The notes below the pieces were generated by a model. The model was not told the origin of the DNA. It ran no database searches and saw only the letters and a list, made by a program, of their open reading frames with translations. A stretch of DNA of 64,000 nucleotides, taken from Primulina eburnea (lineage: Eukaryota; Streptophyta; Magnoliopsida; Lamiales; Gesneriaceae). The position numbers and the translations under genes are program-made. Of the stretch, positions 26,460 through 39,680 are shown piece by piece (positions within the stretch are counted from its first letter, which is position 1; every line of letters begins with the position of its first letter). The stretch is from NCBI RefSeq assembly GCF_022965805.1, contig NC_133106.1, forward strand, positions 37,747,913 through 37,811,912, written 5' to 3'.

Positions 26460-26690
26460 GGTCCCGTCTTTCAATTTGCCTCGGTCTGCAAATCCAGAGA
26501 ATTCATTATAATCTTTACTCCCCTCCCCTCCCCTCCCCTCCTCACAGACAACATACAGAATTCAGTGTTCCCCTTTTCCGTGTAAAAATGTGTCTTTTTA
26601 ATGCTTGAAATTTGACGAGTAGACTCACTCCGTTGATGCTCAGATTAGTTTAATGAGAATCAATTCTTGGATCGATAACTAAGATATTTG
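26460..26690 (+). promoter_or_regulatory. probable SIS3 5' leader with (CCCCT)n tract and short uORFs
   Basis: The leader extent is inferred. It contains four CCCCT units at about 26520-26541 (G-rich on the other strand, possible quadruplex). Four upstream ATGs follow, each with a stop before the SIS3 start: at 26588 (MCLFNA), 26601 (MLEI), 26636 (MLRLV) and 26653 (MRINSWIDN). If this is transcribed, translation of SIS3 may be dampened by uORFs. Confidence 0.5.
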
Positions 26691-29600
26691 ATGGCGATTA
26701 GAGGCGTTGATTTCAAGTGGTGAGTATTTTCAAGAACGTTTCACGGTTCATCATGAGAAATGGTGGTAAAGAAATCTTGTTCTTTTTAAACGGGGAACAA
26801 ATTCCGCACCTGCTTGTGTATTTTCTTTATCTGGGGATTTTTACATGTAGGGTTTTTATTTTTGGTTTAAAGGGGTAATTTTGAGTGGGTTTCTTGCAGG
26901 TATGATGGGTTCTTCTTGTCTATGCTCGCTACAAGCATGTATCCTTTTCACTGATGTTCAAGATTTGGTTTCATATTAAATGGGATGCTTTTTTGGATGC
27001 TGATTTGGTTTGTCTTTTATATTCTTATTTTGAATTTCTCGTATATGCTAATTAGATTAATGCAGGTTTGATATGTTTTTACTATATAAAGCCTTGGATC
27101 ATTCCTTAACTATTGTATCAGAATTATTGTGGCAATCAATTGGAAGCGGTACCATTTATGTACACATCCATTGCATATATGGATTGTAGTAAGTGATCTT
27201 TAAACTTTTGAAACGAGTCAAGGAGATGCCATCTATTTTGGATGAGACTTGAGGTTATGACTAAATGTTTTGATTTTTTTCTCTTCCCTTTATTAGGTAG
27301 ACTACACCGCAGTGTTTGTTTTCCGGCTCTTGATGTTTGTGGATAATGGACTGGCTGCTGGAATGGGGCTGTAAGACCTTGTTTCCTTTCAAGGTTTATT
27401 TTATAAGTAGTCATGGAATTGTATATGTTTTATCTACAATCTATATAGGTAACGGAATTATCTATTTAACGATGGGCAGCATTTGATTGATAATCCTCTC
27501 GGTGTTTTGCCCACCTGAAAAACGTCATGGTTAATATTAAGCTTTATTTAGTAAGTTGTATTATCGATTTTCATTTACGATATGTGGTAGGCTGTGCGAT
27601 GGAGTCATCAATTTTCTCAAAGAAAGAGAAAAAATAATTGTATGACAAAAGGAAAATTGTCAAGCTATACATTTATTTAAAGTTGTGCTTATTTGTCTGG
27701 AAGTAACAATGACTTGCATCTTGGAGTTGTACAATTATCTTTCCTTTTATCATCTCGTGTGTTTGGGTTTATTTCACATATTTAGAAGCTTTATACTTTG
27801 TACTGTATTCAAAATGGCATTAGGGATCTTGGTTGGCAGCAGAGATATGCACGTTTTTGTGGAAGGATTGTTGTGCTTTCCATTCTTGCTCTGCTCTTGT
27901 ATCCCTTCCTTTGGACTTGGACTATTATTGGTACCCTATGGTTCTCTAGTGCTAGAGATTGTGTAAGTATATTTTCACTTTCGCTTCCAAGTAGGTGATC
28001 GTGCATTATATAACGAATCTTGAAAAATTATAAAATCGTGGAAACGTTTGCAGTTGCCTGAAGAAGGTCAGAAGTGGGGATTTCTTATTTGGCTGCTTTT
28101 CAGCTATTGTGGACTTGTGTGCATCGCTGGCATCTCTTTGGGAATGGTTAGTTTCAGTTTTGACAATATTTTACTGTCCAACAAGTTTTATGTTCCTGCT
28201 ATCAGATGTTACCTGGAATTTTCTGTGTAGAATATTTTATTGGAAAACAGGTTATGCACATGTTGCCCCCATGAAATCCTTCCAATTCTTAAATCATGCA
28301 ATTATGATAAACATGAGATAGATGATAGATTTATACAAAAAATGGCAAATATAATGCATAATATAACAAGGATTAGAAAGACGAATAGTGGAATACTGGA
28401 ATAATTGTCCCTCCCCCAGCTGTTGCCAGTGTGCCTTTTTGTTTTCCTCTATTTTCTTTTACTTGAGGAGAAGGTTCTGGCAGGACCTCAAATGCTATAT
28501 GCTTAAATATATTATAAAGTTGTAACAAACAATGGCTATCCAGATCTTATGCTTCGTTCCTCTTTTATTTCAGTGGTTAACAAGAAGACAGGCACATCAA
28601 TTGCAAGCACAACAGGGGATTCCTGTTTCAGAATATGGAGTAAGCTCTTACAATTTCTTTTGCATCGATTTTAGTAAACATATTAACACATGGTTATGAA
28701 TTAGAGAATGTGTTCACCACATTTATTTTTAATTGACCTGCTTCAATGTTGAATCTGACTTCAGGTTTTGGTAGACATGGTTAGAGTGCCAGATTGGGCT
28801 TTTGAAGCTGCTGGCCAAGAAATGAGAGGGATGGGTCAAGATGCCGCTTCTTATCAACCTGGAATGTATTTGACCACAGCTCAGGTAACAAGCGACTTGC
28901 TTCAAAGATTTCACAGAATGGGTCCGACTAAATTAACTGGTGAAGTTCGCTTATTGATTTTCAGTAATTTATGGTTGGCTCATGATCGAGATTTAAGTTA
29001 AGCATGTATAAATACTGTCAGAAAATCACCTGATCAGATAAATATCTGCTGCTTCATTTTGTCTTAGTTTTGCTTTGGTATTTCTTATATGCGCTCACTT
29101 TAATATCACAAGCTTTCCTCCAAACCTTTGAAACTTTTATTGTCACATGCAGAGAGAAGCAGTGGAGGCGCTTATTCAAGAACTTCCTAAGTTCAGAATG
29201 AAGGCTGTGCCTACTGATTGCAGCGAGTGTCCTATATGTTTGGAAGAATTTCATGTGGGAAATGAGGTATGTATGTTTATGTTTCGAATGTAATAATATT
29301 TTAATTGACAAAAAGTTGTTTGAAAAATGTCAAGAATTTCACCAGTAAGACGTGGGTGGGTGGGGCCTCTGGTCAATTTTTCTTAAAACCAATTTTATAT
29401 TTGTGTTCTATTATGGGTAATCTTGTATTTTCCCTCCCCCTAAAGGAGAATCCTGGTTCCGCTATAGCTTCTCACTGGACACCATACAGGTTCGCGGACT
29501 TCCTTGCGCTCACAACTTTCACGTGGAATGTATAGACGAGTGGCTCCGGCTAAACGTAAAATGCCCCAGATGCCGTTGTTCTGTCTTTCCAAATCTTGAT

Positions 29601-29879
29601 CTAAGTGCAATATCTAGCATTCACACTGATGCAGAGAGGTCATCTTCCAATGTTGTTACAACAACTCGATATGTAAGAAACCAAACTCCTAGTCAGAGAT
29701 ATCTTCTAAGGTTACAGGGTTTGCTTCGCCCTGTCAGCGCCGAGAATTCTTCATCCGGCAGAGAGGCAGATGGTGCTGCAACACCATCAAGCACAGGGAT
29801 CCAACCGCCCTCTCAAAATGTGGAAATAGGGGAACGGGTGCAAGTGGTGGTTGAAGTGTCGTCCCTGCATCAATCTTGA
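26691..29879 (+). CDS. SIS3: SIS3-like membrane RING-H2 E3 ubiquitin ligase, 10 exons
   Basis: Matches Arabidopsis SUGAR-INSENSITIVE 3, an E3 ligase acting positively in seedling sugar response. Exons: 26691-26719, 26900-26938, 27122-27188, 27297-27370, 27824-27962, 28054-28146, 28574-28639, 28765-28884, 29153-29266, 29490-29879. All junctions are GT-AG; the sum is 1131 nt, 376 residues. N terminus MAIRGVDFKWYDGFF, then several hydrophobic segments (IIIVAINWKRYHLCTH; VVLSILALLLYPFLWTW; WGFLIWLLFSYCG), followed by WLTRRQAHQLQAQQG, DMVRVPDWAFEAAG and the RING-H2: Cys235, Cys238, Cys253, His255, His258, Cys261, Cys272 and Cys275. The serine-rich tail is slightly longer than my recollection of the Arabidopsis protein (about 358 aa). 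No lesions seen. Confidence 0.95.
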
Positions 29880-30991
29880 GCTATTTTAGTGGTAGCGGAT
29901 CATTTTGAGTACGGTTTAACAATGTGGGATTCGACCAGTTGTGATTAAGAAAAAATACTGATAGTCGATGGAAACCATCTGATGTATTTGGTTCAGTGGC
30001 ATAACTTTTGTAGCGAATGTAAAATTTGTGCATCGTTGGTTGTGTTCTTTCGTGTAATAATGTGTTTTACCATATCTTCATATGTGCTTCTTGTTTACGA
30101 GATCCATTGGGTGTGGCATTTATTTTAAAAATCAAAATTTTATATAAAGTATTTTAAGAATATGAATTTTGTTTTTCTCCATAAAAAATAGCTATCATGA
30201 ATCCATAGCTAACCTAATTTCATGTGATAATATGTTTAGTGGCACCATACTTCTTGGAGAGTGGAATGCCACGCAGTTTTCTTGGCAACTTTTCATGTGC
30301 ACGTGAAGTGGTAGGAAACCCATCTTAGTTCTCTCCATCAAATTTAATAAAGAAAAAGATTCCTAAACTTAGAAAAGATTTTCTAAATTACACACTTAAA
30401 ATGTGTACTCTCGAGTCCATTTCGAGTTATCGGCTTATTCAAACTAAGCAAACATTAATTAGAAAGGAATAGGAAAAATTTTCTGAAATTTGATGATTGT
30501 AAGATGGAGAATCCGCGAGGAGGAATAAAGGTAAAAGACGAGGGAATTGGCCGACTCCCAAAACTATAATATAAAAAAGTGGGATGCCACTCACTTTTAG
30601 GATACACACATTTTTCACAAAAAAAAAAAAAAATTGGTGTTTTTTTGTATTTACTTCTTAATAAGAAAACGCTAGAACATGCAACGCTTATATCAGTTTT
30701 TTCATTAAAAAATCAATGAAAATATACATTCGTTGAAGTATTTTAAAAACAGAACACCTTCCAATTTTTAGAAAATACTGAAAACAAAATCGATTTAAAG
30801 TGAAAGCAAAATCTATTCTAATTTAAAGGGTTCTAAGAGACGAAAATGAACAATATTACATTTATTTTGTGGTGGTTAATAAAAAGATGGGATAACATCC
30901 CAAAACACAGCTGATGAGGTTTAAAGTTAGAGTGTTTGCATCTGTTGAACTACTATATTTTCATTTTGTGCGCAAACATCCTGATTTAGGC
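29880..30991. other. SIS3 3' region and spacer
   Basis: SIS3 3' UTR to about 30090, then A+T-rich spacer. No gene seen. Confidence 0.5.
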
Positions 30992-31667
30992 CACAAAATC
31001 AGTATTCATCGCTTGTCTCTGCATTTTATCCAAAACATTCTCGACAGTTTTGGCACGAGATTCAACTAGATAAATGATTTGAGGAAGCCGATACCATAGA
31101 ATATAATGGCTTCTCATGTTCATTGTATACTTTTATCTTGAGCATTGATCTTGCCATTCTATATGCAGACTGGTAGTTGATTCTCTAAATCTTGCTTGGT
31201 TGTCTTGGATAAGAGATGTAAGATCATTCATTCTATCTGATATCTATGGTTTCCAATCTTATAGTTGGGAATGATCAGGTTGAATCAAGTATATCCAAGC
31301 TACCGTTCTCTTGAAAACTCATTGAAGGTCACAAAATCAGTATTCATCGCTTGTCTCTGCATTTTATCCAAAACATTCTCGACAGTTTTGGCACGAGATT
31401 CAACTAGATAAATGATTTGAGGAAGCCGATACCATAGAATATAATGGCTTCTCATGTTCATTGTATACTTTTATCTTGAGCATTGATCTTGCCATTCTAT
31501 ATGCAGACTGGTAGTTGATTCTCTAAATCTTGCTTGGTTGTCTTGGATAAGAGATGTAAGATCATTCATTCTATCTGATATCTATGGTTTCCAATCTTAT
31601 AGTTGGGAATGATCAGGTTGAATCAAGTATATCCAAGCTACCGTTCTCTTGAAAACTCATTGAAGGT
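30992..31667. repeat. perfect tandem duplication, two 338-bp copies
   Basis: Copy 1 30992-31329, copy 2 31330-31667, directly abutting. I find no mismatch on reading both. Each copy runs from CACAAAATCAGTATTCATCG to GAAAACTCATTGAAGGT. On the minus strand there are coding-like but interrupted stretches (for example ESRAKTVENVLDKMQRQAM), so the unit may derive from a decayed gene or retroelement. Confidence 0.95.
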
Positions 31668-32752
31668 GTAAATGTCATTAAAACTCGATCTTAATCACGC
31701 AACTCATGAGTGTAAATTTGTCTTGCTCACATAATAATAGTCTCATGCGTTTCACCATTAGGATCCTACGCTTATCTCACATTTGGAATCATTATCAAAT
31801 TCATTCGCATGTGGAGAAGGATAGATTTTGGTGTCTCTGATGTAATATGTTTTCATGTTACTGATATATCCCTTGAAATTGCTTGTACAGGTACTGTCTT
31901 TCTGTTAATGTCGTTGGATTTGTTTATTCTGGTTTTCAAGCCTACAATCTGGCATACCATTTGTGCACAGGAAAAGATGTAATCTCCCACCATTTAAGTT
32001 ACCATTTTGATTTCTCAATGGATCAGGCAAGTTCCGACCTCCTCGAAAATTTCAGATAAATTTTATATTTTCTTGGTACTACCTAAAATTTTTTCGCATT
32101 TTTTTTTCCGTGTGTCTAGCAGATTTTGGCTTTTTTTAACGTCATCATCGTCATCGGCTGCCGTCAGAGTAGACGACTGTATAACGATCTGGGGCAGTGA
32201 TAAGTTCACGACGATGGCCAGTGAATCAATAGGGATGTCGTTCTTTGCTTTTCTAGCTTTCTCCTTGAGCTCTCGTGTGGGGTTACAACCTCTGCAATCG
32301 GGAGTCCACTTAAACAACACCGCAAACAAGTATACTTAGACATTCTAATGTATATCTGAATTTAATAAAATTTATATTATATATTACAAAATAATTTATT
32401 TGTTTTGATCAATTTCTGTATAAAAATGATTGAAACCAAATTAAACAAAAAATAAATCAAACTCTATATTATTAAAAAAAACATTTAGTTTATATACATA
32501 GATAATTATTATGAGATACATCATTACCTGTGAAAATGAATTAAACTACTTACTGAATACTATATTATAATATCTACATGTAATTTAATCTGTCAAACAA
32601 GTTTTTAATTTAAATTTTTACATGATATAAATTTGGAGATTATAAAAAATAATTAATTTAACAAACTAAAAAAAAATGAACTAATTTTTATTTATTCAAA
32701 AACCCTTTAATATATTTACTTTCTAACTTTATTACAAACACCCTCTCTGATA
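31668..32752. other. intergenic spacer upstream of COQ2
   Basis: No gene could be supported. Small overlapping open stretches on both strands at 32007-32339 have no recognised similarity. The last 400 bases are very A+T-rich and should include the COQ2 promoter. Confidence 0.45.
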
Positions 32753-35700
32753 ATGGGAATCAGTCGTCTTTCTCGAATCACTCGCCGCTACTCTTTATTA
32801 TCCGCCGCCTACTCCCACCGGCAATATACGGCGGCACGTAGCCCTAACGATTTCGTGGACTCTCGTCGTCACCCACGCAGCTTCTCTGAATTCCACGGAA
32901 ATTCTAATTTTCAACGCCAATTTGACTATTCTCGACTGCTTGGCGGGCATCACGTACTTTTTCAGAGCTCTTGCTTTTCAAATGTTGCATCTAAAGAAAA
33001 TGAAAAGGAAACCAAAACTTCGAACGGTGATGACGGCGGTGGTAGTTCGTGGATTGATGTTTATTTGCCGCGAAAAGCTCGACCTTTCGCTCTCCTTGCT
33101 CGGCTCGACAAGCCTATTGGTACTTGGCTCCTTGCTTGGCCTTGCATGTGGTAAAAGTGTTTATCCTTTAGATTTCGTGTTACATTTCAAGTGGAATTTG
33201 ATTTGCTGCGTGAGCCTTTTTACCTGTCACTTGGCGTTAAATGTCTTACTAAATTTTCTTGTTGGCAGCATTTCAACCTATAATCTTCATGTACAAAATT
33301 AGAAAAATGGAAAAAAATTGGAGCTGTGGAAAACCTCGTGCTTTTTTTTTTCCCCAGTCAGGCTGGGAGGTCAACTGCTTCTGATGTTTGTTGAATGTCA
33401 CGTGCATTACATTGTTAAATGTAGGTCGATTACAATGGCAGCTGCGCCAGGGAGCTTTCCGGATGCTAAGATGATGGTGCTGTTTGGCACTGGGGCGTTG
33501 CTCTTGCGTGGTGCGGGGTGTACCATTAATGATCTACTTGATCGGGATATTGATACGAAGGTAAGGACTGTTTCACTTCAGCATAGATATATTTTTCGTC
33601 TATTGATAATCCGAAATAACTGATGTAAAATTCTTGTTTTTAACTGGAAAATTGGAGATGGCACCCAGATGGTCATTTCGACTTTGTTGAATTTTGTTAC
33701 ACCTCTATTCACTTTGTTGAACGGAATTTTATCTTCACATCTTAAATGGTGTACCGACAGACTCGACATCATGTTGATCTACAGAGTCGACATCATGTTG
33801 ATCTATTCAGACATCCTTAGCTGCTTTGATTAAACATTTATTTTTTCTGATTCTTTTTTATGCATGTTCGTATGAATTTATATGCTTACTCGCTATTGTA
33901 ATCTTTGTTGTTTCATTTTTCATAGCTTTGCATGTAGGTAGAGAGGACGAGATTGAGACCCATTGCTAGCGGTGTTTTAACGCCTTTTCAAGGACTTTGT
34001 TTTCTTGGTTTTCAATTGCTTCTGGGTTTGGGAATTCTACTACAACTTAACAATTTTAGGTTCGTACTTGCTCCATATTCTAGTTTTACAAAAGATGACT
34101 TAAATCTGTAAATGTTGATGGAGCACTTGTTTCCCAGTATAGCTCGTACATAAATTTTTAAGGAAACATGTCTTCGGAGTTATTTTTCTAATTAATATAA
34201 GGAAGGCGTATCTTCCGGCTTACAAAGCCATATGTCAAAAATATGTGTTTCCAAAATTGGGTGCTCTTAAAGATGGTTATGTGGTGTATATGATGATGTT
34301 TGGTAATCTGACTCGCCAAATATCTTGCAGTCGTGTTTTGGGAGCTTCATCTTTGCTGCTAGTATTTTCATATCCTCTCATGAAGAGGCTGACATTTTGG
34401 GTACTGCATTTTCATCTCTATTCATTTGTCCCTAAATTTTTTATTTCATCTAACCCCTTCCATTCCATTTTCTGCCTCCTCAATCTTCCCTGAGGCCAAC
34501 AAAGAGCCATGCACATGCACCAAGTAGCCTTTCATTAAATTAGCTAATGTATCTGAACCATATTAGTGTTGGTGCAGCCTCAGGCATATCTTGGTTTGAC
34601 ATTTAACTGGGGCGCTTTACTTGGTTGGGCTGCTGTTAAAGAAAGCCTCGATCCAGCTGTTGTACTCCCACTTTATGCTTCAGGTGTGCTTTGGACGCTT
34701 GTATATGATACAATATATGCTCATCAGGTACATTGTTTTTACCTTTAGGATTACCCTCACATTGGATATAAAATATATGGACATTTTTCAATCCTCTGAA
34801 TCCAAATCTGGAAGTGAGATGAATAGTTGTGCTTCTTACAATCTGGAAGTGAGATGAATAGTTGTGCTTCTTACAATGGTTGAGACGTGCTTGGGTTAGT
34901 ACATGGTGAAATATTCTTTTCTTGCATGCATTTTATGAACAAGAACATATGCAAAAGATTGGATACTGATTAGGATTTAGGACACGTCACATGGGCTTCA
35001 AATCTTTCATATGTTTCAAAAACAGTGATGATTGTTTTGGCTTCCTTGAGCTTGATTGACTGCTTAAAACATCCTTGTAAAAGATAATGTTTAAAATTGT
35101 TGTGTCCTAAATGCATCCATCTTTTGTCTTTGGCAAAAGGGGAGTGGAAATTGGGCTTTTTTTTCATGTGTTTTTGTTAACACCATGCTTGTTAAGCATT
35201 TTACATGATATGATTTGAAGTTAATGCCTCATTTTATGCAATCTTGGTATCCTCATTTTGGATTTTAACATCAGTTATAACCTCCACATTAATTTATCTA
35301 TAAAATGCTGTTATGTTCGATAATAGCTTTTGCATGAGATTCTGTTGTTTGTAATGAGATGCTCATTATAATCACACAAATTTATATTCCTTGTTGTTGA
35401 TAATGTGATAGTTGTACAATTAGGACAAAGAAGATGATCTGAGAGTTGGTGTCAAATCAACAGCCTTACGATTTGGTGATTCCAGTAAAAAATGGGTTAC
35501 TGGCTTTGGAATCGCATGCATTACAAGCCTTGCTCTTAGCGGATATAATGCTAATCTTGGTATATTCACTTACTTCCACTCTGCTAAGTTAATCTGTGTT
35601 CTTGGGGAAACCACCATTGGACCTGGTATACTGTTTATTCCTGATATGAAATGATATTTGACTATTTTTCATTATTATGGTATTTCTGTTTTGGTTTTGA

Positions 35701-36057
35701 GCAGCATGGCCATATTTCTCATTCTTGATGGCTGCATCTTCCCAGTTAGCTTGGCAAATCATGACAGTTGACCTCTCAAGTCGAGTTGATTGCAACAAAA
35801 AGTGAGTACTCTGAGATTCAGTTTCAATGGTTTACATTTTGCCTATCTGTTTGTGTATATTTAGCGAGTTATTACTATATCAGCATTAAAATGGATATCA
35901 TTCTGGTTGCTATAGTTTGGATTCATCAAATATGTTAAATTTCGATCTTCTAAATTTTACTAAAGACTACTTACCGTTTGTCGTCAGGTTTGTATCCAAC
36001 AAATGGTTTGGTGCTATTGTTTATTGCGGGATATTATTTGGAAAACTCTTATCTTGA
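32753..36057 (+). CDS. COQ2: 4-hydroxybenzoate polyprenyltransferase, mitochondrial (COQ2/PPT1), 8 exons
   Basis: UbiA-family prenyltransferase that attaches the polyprenyl tail to 4-hydroxybenzoate in ubiquinone synthesis, in the mitochondrial inner membrane. Exons 32753-33150, 33425-33560, 33938-34059, 34331-34400, 34578-34727, 35424-35559, 35705-35801, 35988-36057; 1179 nt, 392 residues, all GT-AG, phases consistent. The N terminus ([18 protein letters not shown]) is Arg/Ser-rich without acidic residues, a plausible mitochondrial presequence. Conserved [20 protein letters not shown] starts the membrane core. The first Asp-rich motif NDLLDRDID is at about 168-176. The second, [13 protein letters not shown] at about 285-297, is split by intron 5. 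Other signatures: [10 protein letters not shown] and [16 protein letters not shown]. Introns 2 and 5 carry small tandem repeats. The Arabidopsis orthologue is essential for embryogenesis. Confidence 0.95.
33763..33804 (+). repeat. 24-bp-period two-copy repeat in COQ2 intron 2
   Basis: TCGACATCATGTTGATCT occurs at 33763-33780 and 33787-33804. Confidence 0.85.
34805..34874 (+). repeat. 35-bp perfect tandem duplication in COQ2 intron 5
   Basis: AATCTGGAAGTGAGATGAAT...CTTCTTAC is repeated at 34805-34839 and 34840-34874 without differences. Confidence 0.92.
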
Positions 36058-36397
36058 CGGTAAAGACCTTCTCTGACTGGTTGTGTAAAATCTATGATAC
36101 ATTATTTTCCGTTACTTGGCTATATTAACTTGTCCACAACACAAACTCTTGATCTTTTTTAAGTTCTATAATGTGGAAAATGGCAGAAGAACTGAGCCTT
36201 TTTGATAAAAATGATTCACACATTAAAATTTATCGATTTGTATAATTTAAGATATAATTAGCATACACATATTATATTTTTTTTTAGCACATTCAATATA
36301 TAACCAAGAATAACAAAATAAATTTAAAATTAACTCCTCATTCTTCCAAATAATCATTTACTTCTTCCAGTCGAATGCATGGCCCAAAATCCGTTTA

Positions 36398-36670
36398 TCT
36401 ATACTATTATATTAAGGCTGAGCATCTTATAAAAACTGTCAAGGAGGACACCATCTTTTTTTTCCAGTTTTACCCTTATATGTTACTAATATTACACTTT
36501 TGTTTTTTGTTTTTTTTTTAATTTCAACACACACTTTTATTTTATTTTTTTTTTTTCAATCATTCAAATATAAATTAAGTCCCTCCATAATTTGTCGATC
36601 TCACTTTAGTCCATCTATAATGATAAAAAAAATTGTCCACACACACGCAACGCGTGTGCAGAATAACTAG
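36398..36670 (+). mobile_element. non-autonomous Helitron-like element, 273 bp
   Basis: Starts TCTATACTATTATATTAAGG after A36397 and ends CTAG before T36671. It has a 3' hairpin ACACGC-AAC-GCGTGT about ten bases before the end. Same family as 24801-25076 by shared 5' start, AACGCGTG hairpin core and CTAG end; interiors differ. No coding. Confidence 0.82.
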
Positions 36671-39030
36671 TTTAAATAAATAGTTACCATGGACCAAAAT
36701 TCGATATATATTATTATTCGAACGATAATTTTGCTTCTTATTTCCAGTCGATGACTAAATCGGGTCCAGAGTATGTCGAAACATGTAATTGAATTTGGTC
36801 TGCAGGACACCACAATTCACAAGCTACAGCTTCGTGTTGTACCCAACTTATTCACTGCAAGTTTATTTATTCCTATATATAATTGATTGTTGGCATATTA
36901 TTCCATCTTTGATTTGCCATTTTCATTTAAATTATGTTGTGTGCAATAATTATCTCTGTTTGGTAGAGCGATTGAATCGTGGTGCTGGAGCTGTTTTGCG
37001 GTTTAAAAGATTTGAGTTGTACCATTATCACCAGCTATAGCTTTTAGTAAAGCGGCAAGCGTTTGGTCCTACAAATTATGTAAATCATTAAGCTATAAAG
37101 TGTTACATAAATGTGTAAATTGAAGATTGTTTAAATGAAAACACGATATTTTCAATTTAACCGCAACCTTAATCTTCCTACATTTTACTATCTAACATAT
37201 ATTTCTTCCTAAAATAAATTGAAAAACATATGTAAAACTGAATACATATGGTGACAAAGATAATGTCTTTTTTGTATAAAAACAGTACATGTGATTGTGC
37301 ATTATCAGCCATGTTCTGTCCTCAGAAGTCCTCTTCCATATTTGTGGATCCGACCGCCAATTATTATCTCCCTTATTTTAAAAAAATATCTTGCCGTTAT
37401 TATAATTAGGCTACACATGCCTCCTTACTCCACCTAATTTTTTCTAAGGAATAAATATAACTAACTGCCTAGGGACAGGGCCCAAGAACAATCTGATCAT
37501 CCCTTGTATATTAAAAAAATTATATTTTTATTATTTTTTATGACGCGAGAACTCCCATTTTTTATCATTTGATAACTATTAGGTAAATTCTCGAACTAAC
37601 ATAATAATTAGTAAATTATATTAGTCATGTAAAATATACTGAACAAGTCCTAAAAGACAACATATATGTGAGATGATATGTCACTGTATCACAAGGTGAA
37701 GTGACAACATATAATTATATCATATTTAGCAATATTCGTCGAATTTTGCAAAAAAATCTTTCGGTCCAAAAATATCCCATCAACTGCATTCAAATCATAT
37801 CATTGAAAAAATAATTAAATATAACTTAAAAAAATTGATTAAATGTAATTATAGGGATACGAATCAAGAAGTGGGACGGGGCGGGCCCATTTCGCATTTG
37901 GATCCGAACATGAACATTCAATTTACGAATAATAATTTATAATCATTTGTCAATAATGTGCAAGCTTAATTAATTAATTGTGATTTTTTATATATTAATT
38001 CTTTTAAGCATCATCCTATTGTACTTACTACTCGACATTAAATGGACCACATTACAATTTTTTAAAATAAAATAAAATAAAAAATGGACCGTACTTACCC
38101 GTATTGTGGCACATGGGTCGGGCCCAAACCAGTTTCAAACTGAATTAATTGTCACATGTAATCGGTTGGTAGTTGAAGACATGCGTCAGCACTATATTTT
38201 TTTTGTCTCGACAATTACATTAAAAATATTGTGTTATTTAGTTAAATTACATTCTTGCTTTAGCATTTTGTTTTTAATGTTTATTAAATCGTATTTAGAC
38301 GACTACTCGATTTGAAACTCAACTGTAACAAACTTATTTTTAATTCAGATGATAATAATATGTTTTAAAATAAATTACTATTTTAGTTGATCAATTTCTT
38401 TTTCTTTAAATGATACCATACTTAAAAAAAACTAGAAATTATAATCAGACACCATAATGACATTGATTAGATATATTTGTGATAATCTTTCTTTCTTTAT
38501 AATGGATGATCAAGTGTTCTTATCCAGGCATTAAAATATTCATAAATAAATTGAGTATTATTTAATAATGTTGAGCATTTAAAGATAATTTATTTAGTAA
38601 ATTTAATCGGAATTAAATTAAATATATAAAAGAGGAGAGTGACCGTATACGGATGGGTGCATACGGCAACAGTACAACAACCATGGCCAGACGGTGGGCC
38701 CCAACACCCTCGATTCCACATTCCAAACCTATCTTTATTGCACGTGCCGTGAAATGTCTAGAATACCCTGAATGTATGGTTTTAGACTAGTTTTTCGGTC
38801 CCCACAAGATGAATCTATATTAGTCTTTCGGACCAATTTTTTATTATTTCAAAAAAAAAAAGAGTTGGATGTAAATATTTTTTATTATTAAGTTAATAAT
38901 AAATGATGAGATACTATATTGCAATTTTATTTGGAACTAAATTATAATTTGATAAAAAATAAAGTAGATTTTCTGTGAGACGATCTCACGTATCGATATT
39001 CACAATACTGGTGTCCAAGGGCAAAAAGAC
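36671..39030. other. A+T-rich intergenic spacer
   Basis: No gene seen. The piece at 38960-39000 (CTGTGAGACGATCTCACG, ATTCACAATA) is a small fragment of the GTGAGAC MITE family. The kinase promoter should lie near the right end. Confidence 0.5.
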
Positions 39031-39680
39031 TTATAAATGTTTCCAGTTTTTATATTTGTTTTCTGTATTTACTCCGTCACTCACTCTCTCTATCTGTATC
39101 TGCGCTGCGTTGATCGGTGGAGTTGCACAGTGACAGAAACCAGACTGCCAACCTTTCTTCCTTTTTCTCTCTGCCGAGAAGCAAAGATCAAGCAGTTTCT
39201 CACACACACAGATTCTCGTGTTTCTGGCTTTTGTTGCTAACTGATGATATACTTTTCCTACCAAACGTTCATTTGCTTTGGAGGTGTTTGTTCTTGCGAA
39301 TCTGTGTGCCCATCACCCTATTTTCTTCAAAGCTTGGTTTTTTCTTTTGTTTACGGCGTCAAGATCGATGCTTGATAAGTGTTCACCTTTTCTCTCTTAT
39401 TTTTCGCATGCACATTCCGGTAAGCTATTCTTGGAGTAATGAGTTGTGGGTTTCCTCTGTTTCTCTTTTAGCATCCGTTTATTTTGTTTATGAGTACGTT
39501 TGGTCTGCGGGAGCCCAGAGAAGGAAAAACTTGGAATCGAGCCATTCCATTTTTCAGTGCTAAGTTATTGCCAAGACTGCGCTCCGATACTAAGCTTACT
39601 GGCGCCCATTGATTCTTAGTTTACTATCTTGTAAAGGTTGAGAAAATCTGGAAATTTTTTTATGTTATTGGGAAAAACTT
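39030..39680 (+). promoter_or_regulatory. leader of the Raf-like kinase gene, probable 5' UTR intron
   Basis: Pyrimidine-rich leader-like sequence (TCACTCACTCTCTC at about 39078). A likely 5' UTR intron runs from GTAAGC at 39420 to an acceptor CCCAG near 39519. Upstream ATG frames exist but do not join the kinase frame. Confidence 0.45.

Noticed and set aside
32007..32339. Overlapping 110- and 88-codon frames
   Set aside because: No similarity, no splice or promoter context.
39117..39563. 148-codon frame in the kinase leader
   Set aside because: Crosses a probable 5' UTR intron and has no family resemblance; more likely leader sequence.
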